Shown: positions 1-13,110 of the stretch, piece after piece
Layout: the number at the start of each line of letters is the position of its first letter
Position numbering within the stretch: position 1 is the first letter of the stretch
Assembly (NCBI GenBank): GCA_950295325.1
Contig: OX485806.1
Coordinates: 3,658,001-3,722,000 of the forward strand
Reading direction: 5' to 3'
Length of the DNA: 64,000 nt
Source: Polytrichum commune
Taxonomy: Eukaryota > Streptophyta > Polytrichopsida > Polytrichales > Polytrichaceae
Notes under the pieces: generated by a model
Seen by the model: the letters and a program-made list of their open reading frames with translations, nothing else
Told to the model about the DNA's origin: nothing
Databases searched by the model: none
Translations under genes and position numbers: made by a program

Positions 1-3000
1 ATCTATTGGATGTGTTAGAGACTTGGATCATATAAAAAAAACATCCTCAAATACCCATAGTCTATTGGTACAAAAAAAGAAGTAAAATCCTCGTTCTAAA
101 TACCCAAATGCATACATTAAAAAGACAAACCAATCCAACAACGATCCCCACCTCATATTCCAAGATACCTAAGCCTTCGCCCCATGACAACTTGTAGACC
201 ACACATGTAACTAGGAGCCCACTAATAAATTAAAATGCTCAAATTTTCATGATGGTCTACTTGCAAAAATCTACATGGATTGATAGCCCTCAAAAAACGG
301 GTCAAAAACGAGTGACCCATAATGTGGGTCTTAGATTGAACCTCAACTTACATCAATCACAACGTTCCAAGGTACTATTTGGATCCGGCTTTCTTAACCT
401 CAAGTTTTTGTAGGTATGGGTTAAGCTTGTGCAGGTGTAGTGCCCAGGATTACCAAATAGAAACCATCTAGCAACCACACAAAGTATAAACAAATTATTG
501 GTTCACATTTTGCCATAGTTATCCGGTTGTGAAAGTCGACGCGGATTATTCCATAAGAGCAATAGGTGGCCTTATTTAGGCCTCAAATCAGGCATTGGGA
601 AAGTCCATAGCAACGGCTTGGCACTATTTCACTCTAGTGTTCCGAGCCTTAAGTTTTGACATTGTAAGCCCGCAACGGTTACTTCCAACATTTTGGCATA
701 TATAGGGGGTTTTTAAACACATTTTGAAGTAAGGATTACATGAGGATATTAGCAAATAGGGATGTCGTAAATGTTGAGATTGCAACTTTGAGATGCGAGA
801 GCAACAATTTTGGAATCCTTAAAGTGATACTTACAAATTTTCTTACACAATTTTCTTCTAGGTATGCACATTTCATAATTGAATCACCTGTGTACAGATG
901 TACTTAAACCTCAAACTTTACCTAAGCCCCAACAAGACTTTGGAGAGAACAACAATATTTTTATTTTTATTCTCAAAAAAAATTATGGATACATCCATCT
1001 TTTAGTTGTTTCACAATATTACTCAATTCCTTGGCTACATTTTGTGGGATCATGTATCACATAAGCATAATTATCCTTTACTTATGTTATTCTCTGTTTA
1101 TGGGGAGCACTCAACTATGTATTGTAACCTTTTCAACAAACAACTATAAATTCTTGGAGTTTTTCAATAGCTTCCTCTTGCTTTTGGAAAGAGACTATCA
1201 TGTGGTTGCTTAGTAATGTTGTATGTCCTAATCAAGTGAGCCGTTTTTTTAATACATAGATTCTTCTAACGAGGTTCTTAATTGATGTGATAATCTTGAT
1301 TTTTTGGTGTAAATGTAGTCAAGTACATTGTGCAACTCAACATACAATTTCATAGAAGGTCTACTATTTTGAGCCAACAATGCTACACATGATTGTATTT
1401 TTGTATATTTTCAACTATATCATAAATAAGTTAGCTTTGAGCTTTAGGATTCATATTCGTATTGTAAAATCTTGTAATGATTTGCATATAAATATTTGCA
1501 CTTATATTTCTTATATTGGATGTTGTTTTGGTATGTCAAGGTAATAATTTAGTTCCAAACTGTATGGATATGTCTTGAAGTGATTTTGAACCATTTTTCT
1601 TTCAATCTAAATAGCATTTGAACATTGAATGTCTTTCATCTTGAGTCATCCCATTTCTTTAGGAATCAAAACTAGTGTTTGAATTAGGCATGTCTACCTC
1701 AAGTGTCACGTTGGCATGAGTTGTTGTTTGTTAGATACAAGTGTGCCTCAAAATGACATTGCCCGTGAACTTCTTCACTTTCATGTGGAATAAATAGCTC
1801 GGGAAAAATCCAAAAACTTCCCACAAATATGCAAATTTGTGAAAAGCCCACGTAAATTAAAAAAAACAATAATCTCATATGTGACCGACATAATTCGTAA
1901 ATCCATTTCAAGAACTAGGCATTTTATTGTCCGCTAGTGAGGTCCATTAATGTTGGATTCTTAAGCGAGGAATTAAACCGATCACAATAATCAACCTTGT
2001 AATGTGTGAGAGTCTACTATTGAACGAGGGCATTTGTTCATCTTTTGCTGAACACTTCTTCAACCGCCTTGTTGAGTAGGTAGATCCTAGATTACACATT
2101 ATGATTGGCCGAAGTTGGTGCTCTTTTTTCAAAGCCTTCTTCCAACCTTCTCACACTGTCAATATGATTGGTATAATCGGTGTTAATTTGTACTTCAATA
2201 TTTCACACGATTAGTGGCTTTCAGCTTTGACTTACTTAATGCATCATCGGACTCACTTGTTCAAAGTTGAAGGATGAGAAACAATGTCACCAAAAGGTTG
2301 GTATTACTTTTAAGCACACTTACCTTATGTGGATAAACCCTTAAATTTTCACGAGCTGGACATAACACTACTAAACCATGTGTTGACTCACCCATTTTAA
2401 ATAAAAGAGACGCCATGTCTCGTGGGGACCTTGTTGTTCAGCTAAGACCGAAGCCGTTAATTTTTGAGAATCACAACATGTTTATCCCATGCCATTGGCT
2501 GAATTATTCTCACGCCTAGGATAAGTGGCAAGTGGAGCTTAGCAATGTTAGAGATTTTGACATTCGTGCGGATTTAGCAACAAATCCCAACAGTTTTCCC
2601 AAGTGGTACTATTTGTATCCAGCTTTGTGCACCTTGTGTTTAAAATCTTGGGGATTCAAGGGAGGGACTCCATGGTATAGCAACCACATATACAAGTGAC
2701 CCCCACAAGCCTTGGAGGAATATTCTCTCTAAATCCTCACAATTATCCAGTTAGAAAACGAACATGTGTAAATGAATCCTTCAAAACCACACGAGCCGCA
2801 AATTTGGTCTCCGCATGCACCCTTGGTGACTCATCACAACTCGAATTTGTACGATTTAGATCTAGTGGTGTTAAACGCTTCGAAAGAACTTGTTTGTATA
2901 AATAATCCTTGATTTTTTGAGTCTCCACAAACATTGGATGATGTATGGCAACCACACACAAGGCATTGTAGCTTCAATGTTTGTGATTAAGAAGATATGT

Positions 3001-5724
3001 GCATGGTTTGGTTTCCTAATACCTATGGAGGGGGTAATGATAAAAAAAATGATCTACTGTTGGTTAGTTGTTGATTCATTCCAATTTAAGTATAGTGGAA
3101 TGAATTGGAATCTTTGACCCTCATTTTAGGGATATTTTAGTTGGAAACAATTACTAGTATTTGGTTGTACATTGATAATCGTTGTTTTCAGCCTCCCTCC
3201 CTTGATTCGCCTTCCCTCTCATTAGGTGTTGTGAGCACTCACCCCTATCTCCATGTACGAAGATAGTTACCCCTAACTTCATCTCAGCCACAAACTTAGA
3301 ATGCCTTGGGTAACAAATAGTGTTATCGCATGAAAGCATCGTGAATAGATAGTTTTATTCTTTTGTTGAAATGAAAGCATATTGGAATCGCATGTGTCCA
3401 CGTGGATAAACATAAGAACTCCATCCAAGAATCGAGGCATGGATTATGAAAAGCATCAAATTAGCCTACCATTTGGTGGTTGAGGTTGTGGTCAAGTAAG
3501 TAAACTTCAAGAAACTTAAGAGTTCTTAATTGGAAAAAAGAAGAAGGAATAAGTGTTACTACATGATGCTTTTGCATACTTACATGATCTATCCTTTTCA
3601 TTGTATTGATGAAGACTATCAACAAGATCGGCGGACTTAACAGCATGATAGTTATGTTTGTGGACATGGTTGTCTATATATTAGGAAGGATTTTTCTTTG
3701 TTGGCTCTACCCCATTAATAGCAGAGACTATGTGATCACTTTTGGCCCTAGACAATGGTGCTTAAAGATTAACGAAGTGGGTGGATGAGAACAACATCAT
3801 TGGATGAATTTTGATAGTTATGTACACATCTCTTAAAACAATAACTGACCCAAACTTGCATCTATCCCAAACCCACACCCAATTAAAGTTTTGGGAACTC
3901 GAGCACACTGCAATAGATGTTCAATTCGATTATAAACTCCACTTCTTACAAGCAAAGAGAATAGCCATGTCACATCCCAAATGCTCGTGCAAAACGACCA
4001 CAAAGCCAAGAACATGGTATATGATAGGGACAAAGCCTCTCATGGTAACTCCATCTTGCTCACAAAAACAATGATGCACAAGGGAACTTGCTACGATTGG
4101 AAATATCATTGTGGAAGATTTATGGACTTCCAAAACACACACACACACACACACAATTGACCCATGCCATGCTAGTGCTACCGTTTATTGTCTACCAAAA
4201 GAGTTTCCGAGTAAACTACAATGATTACCCCATCTAGTGTGTGTGCGGTGCTAATTCCCAAAACATGCAATAGTTTTGCCAAATCTCAAAATTAGTTAGT
4301 GTTGAAATTTTTTTTGAGTGAGATGAAGTTCATGAACACATGCTCATTAACCATACATTTCAAGAAAATTTGTGTGTGCTCTAAGGTGTTTGTAAAGTCC
4401 ATAATATGGTTTGGTGAGCTCGAAGAGGTTTTTTCTTCTTCATTACAATTAACGCCATTCACTCATGAGACATGTGCTTACACTAAGAAACTAAAGAGAG
4501 TTTGCATTGAGAGTTTCCAACACTTTAACACTTTAGGCTCCTGGAACCCTAGACCTTCTTGTGGTAGTATTTTCATAGCATAAAGAAATTTAGTGTCACC
4601 TTCGCTAATTTCCACACACACTATTAGCCCACCCTCATTTAATGGGGTGTACAGCGTAGACACTTAATTAACCATACGGGGACTTAGAGCCTTGCATTGA
4701 ATGGAAGATCATACTCAATTTGTTCAAGAAAGGATTGTGTATGGCTCTATAAGATGAGGCAATATTTGGCTAGCAATGCTATTTTGTGAATAAACCACCC
4801 ATTTGTAGGTGAACTTGGACCAAGGCCATGTTCCATAATTACAACATGCTTCAATTGTATAATAGGATCCTTTTATATTTTTTTTCACATTCATACATCA
4901 TTATGATCACAATGAAGTACATGTATTCATTATTTACCAAATGATTATATATAATTAAGGGCTAATTTATCATTCGTAAGTATTGAAATGTTTTATAGGT
5001 AGAATGGTATATTTTATACAAGAGAGCTCATGAATTGTGGTTGCCATCTCCTTACCATGTATATTTGGTCATTAAAAAAGATTGGAGAAAAAATTGAACA
5101 TTTTTTAGATGTGTAATACAAAATTTTACTTTCATTTTTCTTCACAAGTGGTTTTAGTTTTGACAATGGAAGTCACCACCCTATTGCATAACAATGATCA
5201 TTGCATATCCCATCACATCTCCCTCCACATTGATCGATGTAAATTTGAGGGATCCAAACGGTGAGGGCACACTATTGTGATGTACAGACATAGAAGATCT
5301 GAATGTATCTTCGTCATACCTCCTAAAATGCTAGAAAGTGCTTTCTATATTACACGTAGAGCACAACATTTGCATCATAATCGTGTGTCTTTCCACCACT
5401 ATCAACAATTTTGATGATGCACCTCCGCTATTGTTTTGGAGTAAAATTTGGAGGAAGATGTGGTGATAAGCATCAAAATTGCCCCAACTTCAAGAGTTGT
5501 ACTAACATTGTGGACACTTGAAATCATGTGATTTTTATTTTATTTTTAAAAAAATTCTTCACAACTTCATGAGGCTTGTCCGACCATCGATTCTTTGCCA
5601 CGTATGCAAGGAAAACACACTCCAAGTGTGTTTCGTGTACTCACGATTTCGACACAAGTACAAGGGCTTTTCGAAGCCCCACAAGCCACTTCACCAACCC
5701 ACCTTACACCATACGAAAGCCCCC
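1..5724. other. gene-poor AT-rich stretch
   Basis: No reading frame here resembles a known protein, and none shows coherent codon use over more than about 90 codons. The DNA is AT-rich and looks like old, decayed repeat sequence. A weak direct similarity exists between about 365-490 and 2,590-2,695 (both contain 'ggtactattt' followed by 'atcc(a/g)gctttnt'), suggesting two eroded copies of one dispersed repeat. One AC microsatellite is listed separately. Confidence 0.6.
4135..4155. repeat. (AC)n microsatellite
   Basis: Pure AC dinucleotide run of about ten units in otherwise unannotated AT-rich DNA. Confidence 0.95.
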
Positions 5725-5950
5725 AAAAGCAATTAAAACTCGTAGGGTTTGGAGGTACGTTACCGTGCTAGAGCGGCCTTTGGTCTTTGTAGCGCTAACT
5801 ATATAGTCGACAAGTGGAACGGGGGGATCCAATAACTTAACACACCCTCCATTCTTGTGGCCGGAAATGAGCTTCATCCACTTCTTGATGTTTTTCATCC
5901 AACGATTATAGCCCACCATAACGAGTTCGCCCATGTGGGCTTATGTTGTT
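5725..5950 (+). repeat. divergent outlying copy of the ~220-bp tandem unit
   Basis: The stretch contains 'agtcgacaagtgg', then a G-run and 'atccaa', then 'cctccatt' and a 'ttcatcca' segment. This is the same order of landmarks as the units at 6,309-7,740. It is much more diverged than those units and separated from them by about 360 bp, so it is probably an older member of the same array. Confidence 0.55.
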
Positions 5951-6308
5951 TAACTAATTTGTCAAAATCGTGGCTTCTTCCATATTTGTGATGTCATTTT
6001 TAATGAAGTCATAGCGAATCCTCACACATCTCCAAGTCAATGAAAATTTCTTGAATTTAACTTGCCACGTGTCACACTCACAGTGGTTCGGACCTGGAAA
6101 CTATCCACATCATCGTAAAGAGTCAGCACTCATCGATTTTCGGAAGGCCGAAAGTGAAGTTGTGGTAGTGCATAGAGCAACCCACGAGCTTACTAGGTAT
6201 ATATATATATATACATAGATACAAATAAACAATGCGAGGATCTTGAAAAGTGCAACTTCCAAATGCCCGAACTCCTAAAGGATTACGGGGCCTTTAGAAG
6301 CCCTTATA

Positions 6309-7740
6309 GTTGACAAGTGGGAAGGGGGAAATCCAAGAACAAGAGGCCCCTCCATCTCGTGGTCGAACTTAAAACTCCGTCCATTTTTCATTTCTCAAAA
6401 AAAATTATCATCCGATTTTATGCCCACCACACCCAAAATCCAAAAGCGCGACTCCTCATGGCCATGCAACCAAGTGCCTTTATTTCTCAACGTTGTGGGA
6501 CTTTTTACAAGCCGTTCTTGCACCTTGTAGTTGACAAGTGGGAAGGGAGGGGTCCAAGGAACGAGAGATCCTCCATCTCATGGTCGAACTTCAAACTTCA
6601 TTCATCATTTTCCACATCTCAAAATTTTCATCCAATTTTACACCCACCACACCCTAATTCAAGAGCTCAACTCATGGCCACGAGAACCAAACGCCCCTTA
6701 TTCCGAAAGGATCGTGTACCTTTATTCGCGGTTCTTGCACTTCTATGTGGTTGGCAAGTGGGGGAGGGGAGGACCTCTCTCATTTGTGGTTGAACTTAAA
6801 CTTCGCCCATTTTCATTTTCATTCCTCCAATTTTTCATCCAATTTTACACCCACCTCGTGGCCACGAGATGCGCTTGCACCTAATATAGTAGAGGCACCT
6901 ATTCCCATTCAAGGCCCCATCGGTGGTTTATAGGGTACCAGAAATTTTGATCAAGCTCGAACTACATTATGATCTAGTTGGGATTGAATTTCGATCATGC
7001 TGGAACCAATAGTGCCATGACATGTGTCTTGGTTTTGAGTGCGAAAATGAGGAGGAATGAGCGGTTACGAAAGACTTTGGACAATGGTAATATGTTCGGG
7101 CCAACTTTTGGATTGAAAAATTCACAGTTACTTTCAATTCAAGGAGTGAAATTACTGGAAAATGTGTAATCCTCTTGATTTCTATTTTTCTACATGGGAA
7201 ACATTTGCATTGTCTTATACTTCTTCAGTTTTGGCGTAAAATCTCTTAAGTGATTAGTTATAGACACCTCTACTCTAGTTGACAAGAGGGAAAAGGAATG
7301 GGGGGGGGGGGGGGAGGGTTCCAAAGAACAAGAGACCCGCCATCTCGAGGTCGAACTTGAAATTCATCCATTCTAACATTTTCATCCAATCTTACACCCA
7401 CCACACCAAAACTCAAAAGCGTCACTCCTCATGGCCACGCACCCAAACGCCCTTAACGTACTCGTTTCTAAGGCCTGTGGACCTTTATAGCAAGCCATTC
7501 TTGCACCTTATAGTTGACAAGTAGGAATGGAGAAGGGGGCGGGGGGAGGGATCCAAGAATAAGAGACCCCCCTCCATCTCATGGGGTTGCACTTAAACTT
7601 CATCCATGTTTCCTTCCTCGAAACTTCATCCAATTGTACGCCCACCCGCACCCAAGTCTTGGCCACGGAGTCTACGATAAGCCAAGACTTCGCCTATTCT
7701 ATGACAAGACTTCCCCTATTCTATGACATTATAATAAGTA
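6309..7740 (+). repeat. tandem array of ~220-235-bp units, interrupted by a MITE
   Basis: Each unit begins with a variant of GTTGACAAGTGGGAAGG, continues with 'atccaagaacaagag', 'cctccatctc(g/a)tggt', 'ttcatcca(a/t)ttttac', 'cccaccacacc' and ends with 'gttcttgcacct'. Starts are at 6,309, 6,530, 6,750 (this one 'gttggcaag'), 7,278 and 7,513. The first two periods are 221 and 220 bp; the unit at 7,278 is 235 bp. The third unit is followed by a MITE exactly at a unit boundary (6,895-7,277). Short open frames run across several units but differ from unit to unit and resemble no protein, so I treat them as chance. Confidence 0.85.
6895..7277 (+). mobile_element. MITE, TATAGTAGAGG family, copy 1
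   Basis: It starts TATAGTAGAGGCACCTA and ends TAGACACCTCTACTCTA, giving imperfect terminal inverted repeats of about 17 bp. The inside matches the copy at 19,678-20,027 along its length, with shared blocks such as 'agtgccatgacatgtg', 'gaggaatgagcggtta', 'ggtaatatgtt(c/t)gggcca' and 'aaaatctcttaagtgatt'. It sits exactly at a junction between two tandem units. It has no coding capacity. The superfamily is not certain; the duplicated target seems to be only TA or a similarly short sequence. Confidence 0.8.
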
Positions 7741-7753
7741 AGTGAATTCTAGC

Positions 7754-7773
7754 CTCTCTCTCTCTCTCTCTCT
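7754..7773. repeat. (CT)n microsatellite
   Basis: About ten CT dinucleotides just past the end of the tandem array. Confidence 0.95.
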
Positions 7774-7859
7774 AGTGTTGTCTTAAGGCGGAACTATATT
7801 ATTCCCTTTGTGCACTTTTCTGAGGCACAAAGAGCTGGCATGCTTCAAACTCGCGCTAC

Positions 7860-8400
7860 GTGAATTAAAAAACTCTTTTAACATTCGGGCCTCGGGAGGC
7901 TCGGGAGGTGTACAAGTGGCACTTGCCAAGGTGGGAGGGTCCCGGGGGCGCCATGTGGACAACCCACCCCCCCCCCCCTCGCCGTCCCGTGAACTTTATT
8001 CCCGTGGACTAAGCCCAAGCCCGGTGGCGGATCGGCCTACCTAAATAGCCCGCCCGGGAGCCCTTATCAAAGAAGCCTTTCACTATTTAAACAATGTGGG
8101 ATGGGGTCCACTCCCGCCGCAATTGAAGAGTAATAAAGCCCCGCCTTCAAGGCCCCACTTCGTGGCCCTCATTGGGTCGAATCGAAACCCTCCTTTCCCC
8201 TCCGGCGGCCCGGGGGGGGGGGTGACGTAAGGTAAAAGATGACCGTTGCCCTCTCGTTGTGTGTTACTCTTACTTGTTGGTACAACGAAACTTATTGCAA
8301 TTGAGTTCGTTGTGCAACACGGCATTTCGGTGGTAATAAGTTCATTCATAGTCTCGGGCCCACTCTTTGGAGGCTTCAAGGCGCGGTCAATGGTCGTGGG
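7860..8400. other. GC-rich patch with G and C homopolymers
   Basis: This patch is clearly richer in G and C than the surrounding DNA. It contains a C-run near 7,970, a G-run near 8,211-8,222 and proline/glycine-rich translations on both strands. Neither strand gives a protein I recognise. It may be the eroded terminal part of a repeat; I see no gene. Confidence 0.5.
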
Positions 8401-9345
8401 ATGAATTCATGGGTGGCTTCATTGTAGGTACTAGTTAGTAGAAAGAAAGAAAGATGAACATGGTGAAACGTTTTTCTAACAACATGTGACTCCTAGGCGA
8501 TCAACATGTGTCTATGATATAACACACATGCAAATTTGTCATCGTGGTAGGTTTCCCAGTGACGTGGGACGAGTTTTCGGTGGCAGTAGATAGTTGTCTG
8601 TGACTCGTATGTTGGCGTTGCATGTGAGGGGAAAGGTTGTGTTTACATTCTAAAAATGGGGGTTAAATTTGGACCTTGAGAAACATATTAGTTGTGATAG
8701 ATGACTTCGTAAGGTCAAGTGGAGGGGGGGAGTCAAGCATGAGTTATTTTGACCAAAAGTAGGGCGATTATAGCTTCAAAGCACACTATTCATGGTAGTT
8801 AAGAGTGTTCCACACTAATTTGGTAGTGGAAATTATCAAAAATGTCACACAAATGCTTGAGTTGCAATTGCATCAACATAGATTGAGCCGAGCAATCCTT
8901 GGTTCAACATACATGCTTGTTTTGATCAAACCGCACTAACCATGTATGTACATAGTAAATGCGGATTGAAAATATAAGAGAGCATCCCAATAAGTAGTGT
9001 GTCTTCATGTTGAATAACCATAAATGCCACGTCAGAATATCCCTACTCAAACAACGGGGTTAACATTTCAACAACTTGCTAGTTATACATATACATTTAT
9101 ATATATACATTTATTTCTTATTTCTTATTTTTTTAAGTGTACAGTCCTGTGGCTCATACAAAAATATGCAGTATGTGATAGTTTGTAAGTATGCTATTAG
9201 TGTAGTTGAGATTGGGTTAAGTACTAACTGCAAACTGCCCAATTTTTGGGAATCGGTTTTATGACTAGGTATCAATGTGACTTTAGAATGTTGCGACGAG
9301 GTTGTAACATTGAAACAAAAACTCAAAAAGGCTCTTGTAACCCAT
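8401..9345. other. no gene seen
   Basis: AT-rich, with a TA-rich run near 9,085-9,125. No recognisable protein, RNA gene or element boundary. Confidence 0.5.
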
Positions 9346-9559
9346 CTAGATGGTCAACTTTGGAACTCCTCTTTCCTTTTTAATGAAGGAGGAGAGAGTT
9401 CACACAGCCCGTGTTCATAACATTACTCAACCTCATAATAATCTCTTTCCATCTTTGCTAACCATATTCGGTGTTGAATATGGCCTCCTTCTTCCGCTGT
9501 GCATGTTAGTTGCACGATGCACAGTCAAGAATGTCGTTTGTGTGTTGCCACTTCCACCT

Positions 9560-9876
9560 CAAAGGTTTTCTCAACTACGAATGTGAATTGTACTCGAAGC
9601 AACCATTTGCCACCATCACAATGCAATGTCATTGCCACTTACGGCACCTCAAATCATAGACTTGCCATTGGAATTGGACGGTGGTTGACTATCTCTAGAG
9701 ATAATCCATCATGCCACTTTTGCTCTCATTACCTAGTTGAAACTGAGGCACACTTTATGTTAAAGTGTCCTCTATGTAACCCTCTTGAGGATAAGTTCCA
9801 ATCACTTTTTGAGGATGTAGTTAGTAATAGGGAGTCTCGAGTCTTTCTTTCGATTCGGCCATCCCACCAATACTAG
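9560..9876 (+). pseudogene. LINE-type reverse transcriptase C-terminal zinc-finger fragment
   Basis: The frame ending at 9,876 reads HRLAIGIGRW, a Cys-x2-Cys pair (SCHFCSH), then VETEAHFMLKCPL and a hydrophobic/charged tail. The pattern 'HRL.IE.GRW ... C..C ... ET.EHF...CP' is typical of the zinc-finger region that closes the ORF of many non-LTR retrotransposons. No reverse transcriptase motifs are visible upstream, so this is only the 3' scrap of an element. After the stop at 9,876 another frame stays open to about 9,978 (…HHSRQLASLIPTSCTFNPIS…), which could be the original C-terminus displaced by a frameshift. The family assignment is by motif only. Confidence 0.6.
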
Positions 9877-9989
9877 CCTGCATCTCATGGAGGCTACCGC
9901 ACTCCACCACTCTAGGCAATTAGCCAGTTTGATACCAACTTCATGTACTTTCAATCCCATAAGCCTTTTGGCTTCATGAACTCTAAAAT

Positions 9990-11697
9990 CGATTTCATTT
10001 CATTTGGGTTTATGTTTATATTATTATAGAATATTAGTTAACGATGGGATAAGATTTGGAGTTAGGTCATAAGGAGCCCCTAATATGGCAGATGTATTGG
10101 CGACAGTAGAGATTGTGTACATGACATATGATGTGGAGTTGGCCTGGTCCCCCCCCCCCAACAAACACACACACATACATTGGCACATATGCTTCTCACC
10201 CTCACATAGATGTTGAAGCATGTGTTCTTGAAAGGTGCTTGAAACTTGAGTTCCTCAACTCGGTGAGACTCGGTCACTCTCAATGTGTTTGGCATTATAC
10301 ATTATGTAGCACCTTAGAACTAAAACAATTGAGTACACCATCATAGAGGGTTCATGATTCATGCATTGAATTCGGCTCAAAAAGATAATGTTCATCTTGG
10401 TTCTTGATATACATCGCCATACACGCGTGGCTTCCTTCCGACTTATTATCAATACAAGGTCCAATATTGATTGTCGGAAGTCAAGAATGCTCATCTTGAA
10501 TAGATAATGCGCACACATAGGAAGGTATTCAATTTCATCCTCATCCTCATCCTCATCCTCAAAAAGGACCCTTTTCCACATTTATTTAAAAAGTTGGTGC
10601 GTTCCTTTTCAAAGCCTCACTTAAAAGAAACCCGAATAATACACCCAAAATGGTTCCTTGATGATAACGGCGAACGGAACGGTTACCCAACGGGTCGAGT
10701 TATTATGCATCGTGGAAACGGCCCAACATTGAAACGTTCACAAAGCTATGAAGATACATATCTTGATACAACTATAAATATCGAAAAGGCACTTCTAAAA
10801 CTAACAAAATACTCCACAAACACCAAAAACCCCCTTTCCACCAATCACAACGTGCCACCTCACCATGACCCCTCGTATGAACCCCTAGGCCATTTTCGAG
10901 GTTCCAAATCACACGCGCAAACCTAGGCAACGGTCTAAATTAGACTCTTAACCTTTGGGTTTTCTAAAACCGGCTTTGGGAGGAAGGTAGGACATTTAGG
11001 TGGTAGGTAGGAACTTCAAAGAACACCGCTAGAGAGCTTAGTAGGTACATGCAAAATGCTCAATGCCCATATTTACAAGAACCCATAATAATATGCGCTT
11101 ATTATACCCAATGGTGGGATCTCCATTATTAGGCGTGCCTTTATTGACCACCCTAGACGCCACCTCAGCTTGTCTGAGCCCCTCGCCTATTAACGTCACG
11201 CCACGTGTCGGCGGGTCAAAGGCTGACGTGGGTGGTGTTGAGCTGACCTGGACTCTCTTGCCATGCATGCCATGCTACCGATTATCGTATTCCATTGTGG
11301 TATAGGGGAGGCCGATTCCATTGGCTCTTGGAAGTTTCCTTCAATACTATTGAACACATTGTTTATTTCCGTGCTTAAGTAGTTATATATATAATATATA
11401 TATACCCCAACTGCCACGAAACTTAGGTTGAGCACTCGAATTCAACGAGCCATTCATTTTGAAATTGACATGTCATGCAGAACTAGAGCGTGACAAGTGT
11501 CACTGGAGTTTCATCCAGCTCAGCTCTTTTCAAGTCGGGTCAAGTCAGTTGGCTGCATCGTCACCTCTCCCACTAGGGTTAATAAAGTGGTGCAGTCATC
11601 TTCTTGTAATGTGACCTACTATTCTTCTTGCCGTGTATTATAATGGTTTTAAATGTCGGGATTGCAACTGTCGGGAATTGGCATGCATGCGGGAATA
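9990..11697. other. no gene seen
   Basis: Degenerate AT-rich sequence. The longest open frame (10,507-10,926) begins inside a CATCCT microsatellite and resembles nothing known. A TA-rich run lies near 11,385-11,404. No element ends were found. Confidence 0.5.
10535..10560. repeat. (CATCCT)n short tandem repeat
   Basis: About four units of the hexamer CATCCT. Confidence 0.9.
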
Positions 11698-12105
11698 CCT
11701 ACACTAACATTGTATTTAAGTGTTGTATGGATTTTTATATTTTAAAAAAATTACGGTGTTAACCTTCTTCAATGATGACACTTCTTATGATGAATAAGTT
11801 TATAAGTATTTGTAATCCCAATTTACTTCTACTTCATCCGCTTTTAGTTTAGTGTGTATCCTCTAACATAACATTGATGTGATGAAATATTGTCATGTAT
11901 GATTGAGATTTGGGTGGAAAATAGTTGTTAAGTGATGAGTGATTGTAACATGGTTAATGTATTGTGCCTAATTTGTTTTACAAGGAATGTCAATTAATGT
12001 TGAGTTTTACATTTAGTGGTGATGACACTCCATGTGCGGTTTACATGTAGTATTGAGCAAGAGAAATAGACTTGGTGACACTAAATATAACATTTCATGT
12101 AGAGT
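11698..12105 (-). mobile_element. CTACACTAAATA-family MITE (subfamily M1), diverged minus-strand copy
   Basis: Read on the minus strand it follows the same order as the better copy at 26,513-26,898: 'agtgtcaccaa', 'tctcttgctcaatact', 'gtgtcatcaccacta', 'ttgtaaaacaa', 'tgacaatatttcatcac' and a distal 'attacaaatact'. Both termini are eroded but recognisable (AACATTGTATTTAAGTG at the left and GACACTAAATATAACAT at the right). It is non-coding. Confidence 0.7.
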
Positions 12106-13110
12106 CCTCATAGATGTTTGAAGATACGTAAGTTACAAAAGCTTGGTAACTTCATAAACACGATTTAGGGTTTGGTTTCTAGCACCTACTGAGGGGATAG
12201 TAGTAAAAACTTTCGCCCAATAACATGTTGGTTGTCGATCAATAACCAAGTCAAGTTTCACTGCAATATTTCGGGGGTTTTTTTCTATAAAAAAATCCAA
12301 CTTTAAGAGTTCATATTCTTTAAAAAAACAATAATCTTTGGATTCCACAATATTAATTGACATTTTCACCTTTCTCCTCTCTCGTCCCCTGCCGATGCCC
12401 TCCCCCTCGACAGGTATAATGAACATTTCACCCAAACTTACAAGAATCCATCTCCTTAATCCCTTACACGATCCGTTACTTTGAAAGATAACGTGAGAAC
12501 ACATCATTCTCATCGTCACAAAATCTCCAACCCATCAAAACTTGATGAACATAACCCCTAAAGACCAAGTGCAAAACAACCCCTTCTTTCACTTGAGTTT
12601 CAACGTCATCATTGGACCCCGGATAGCATAATTGTGTCGTTACTCCATCACACCTAATCCTTTGTGAACAATTTCAAACCCATCCATTTTGGACCTTTCT
12701 CTTACGAATTCATTCCTCAAAGGAACATTAGCATGGGAAGGAAAGGGTCGACTACGATGACGTCACGAACGGTGTTTGCCAATAAACTATGTTCTTTTAT
12801 CACTTAAATTGGAAACGCAAAAGGTCGAGGTGCACAAGTTAACGGGAACCTAGGTGGTTGGTGAACGAGAGTATAACATAAGCATGGGAGAGACAGCATC
12901 TCCAGCCAATTAGTTGTTCCTTTTGTCTCCAAACACCCCCATGCATGGTGACAAATGTCCACGACGTGATATTCTCATACACCGAATCTAGGAGGTTCCT
13001 AGATGTCAGGTCACCTCCACATCAGCATGCAAGTGGAGTCTTGCTAGTTGATAAGACTTCACTTGATTTATTTTTCAATAAAAAGAAATCGCATTAGCAG
13101 CTGCTTGAAC
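12106..13110. other. no gene seen
   Basis: It contains a 128-codon minus-strand frame (12,133-12,519) with no recognisable domain. The rest is degenerate sequence with no element boundary I can define. Confidence 0.5.

Noticed and set aside
6317-7726. Overlapping plus-strand frames of 60-158 codons
   Set aside because: They run through tandem repeat units in different frames and are not conserved between units, so they are chance openings.
10128-10346. Possible gene near the C-run and AC-rich stretch
   Set aside because: Frames on both strands overlap and are driven by simple sequence; no recognisable protein.
12133-12519. 128-codon minus-strand open frame
   Set aside because: No domain or family pattern, no splice context or neighbouring exon, and it lies in decayed repeat sequence.
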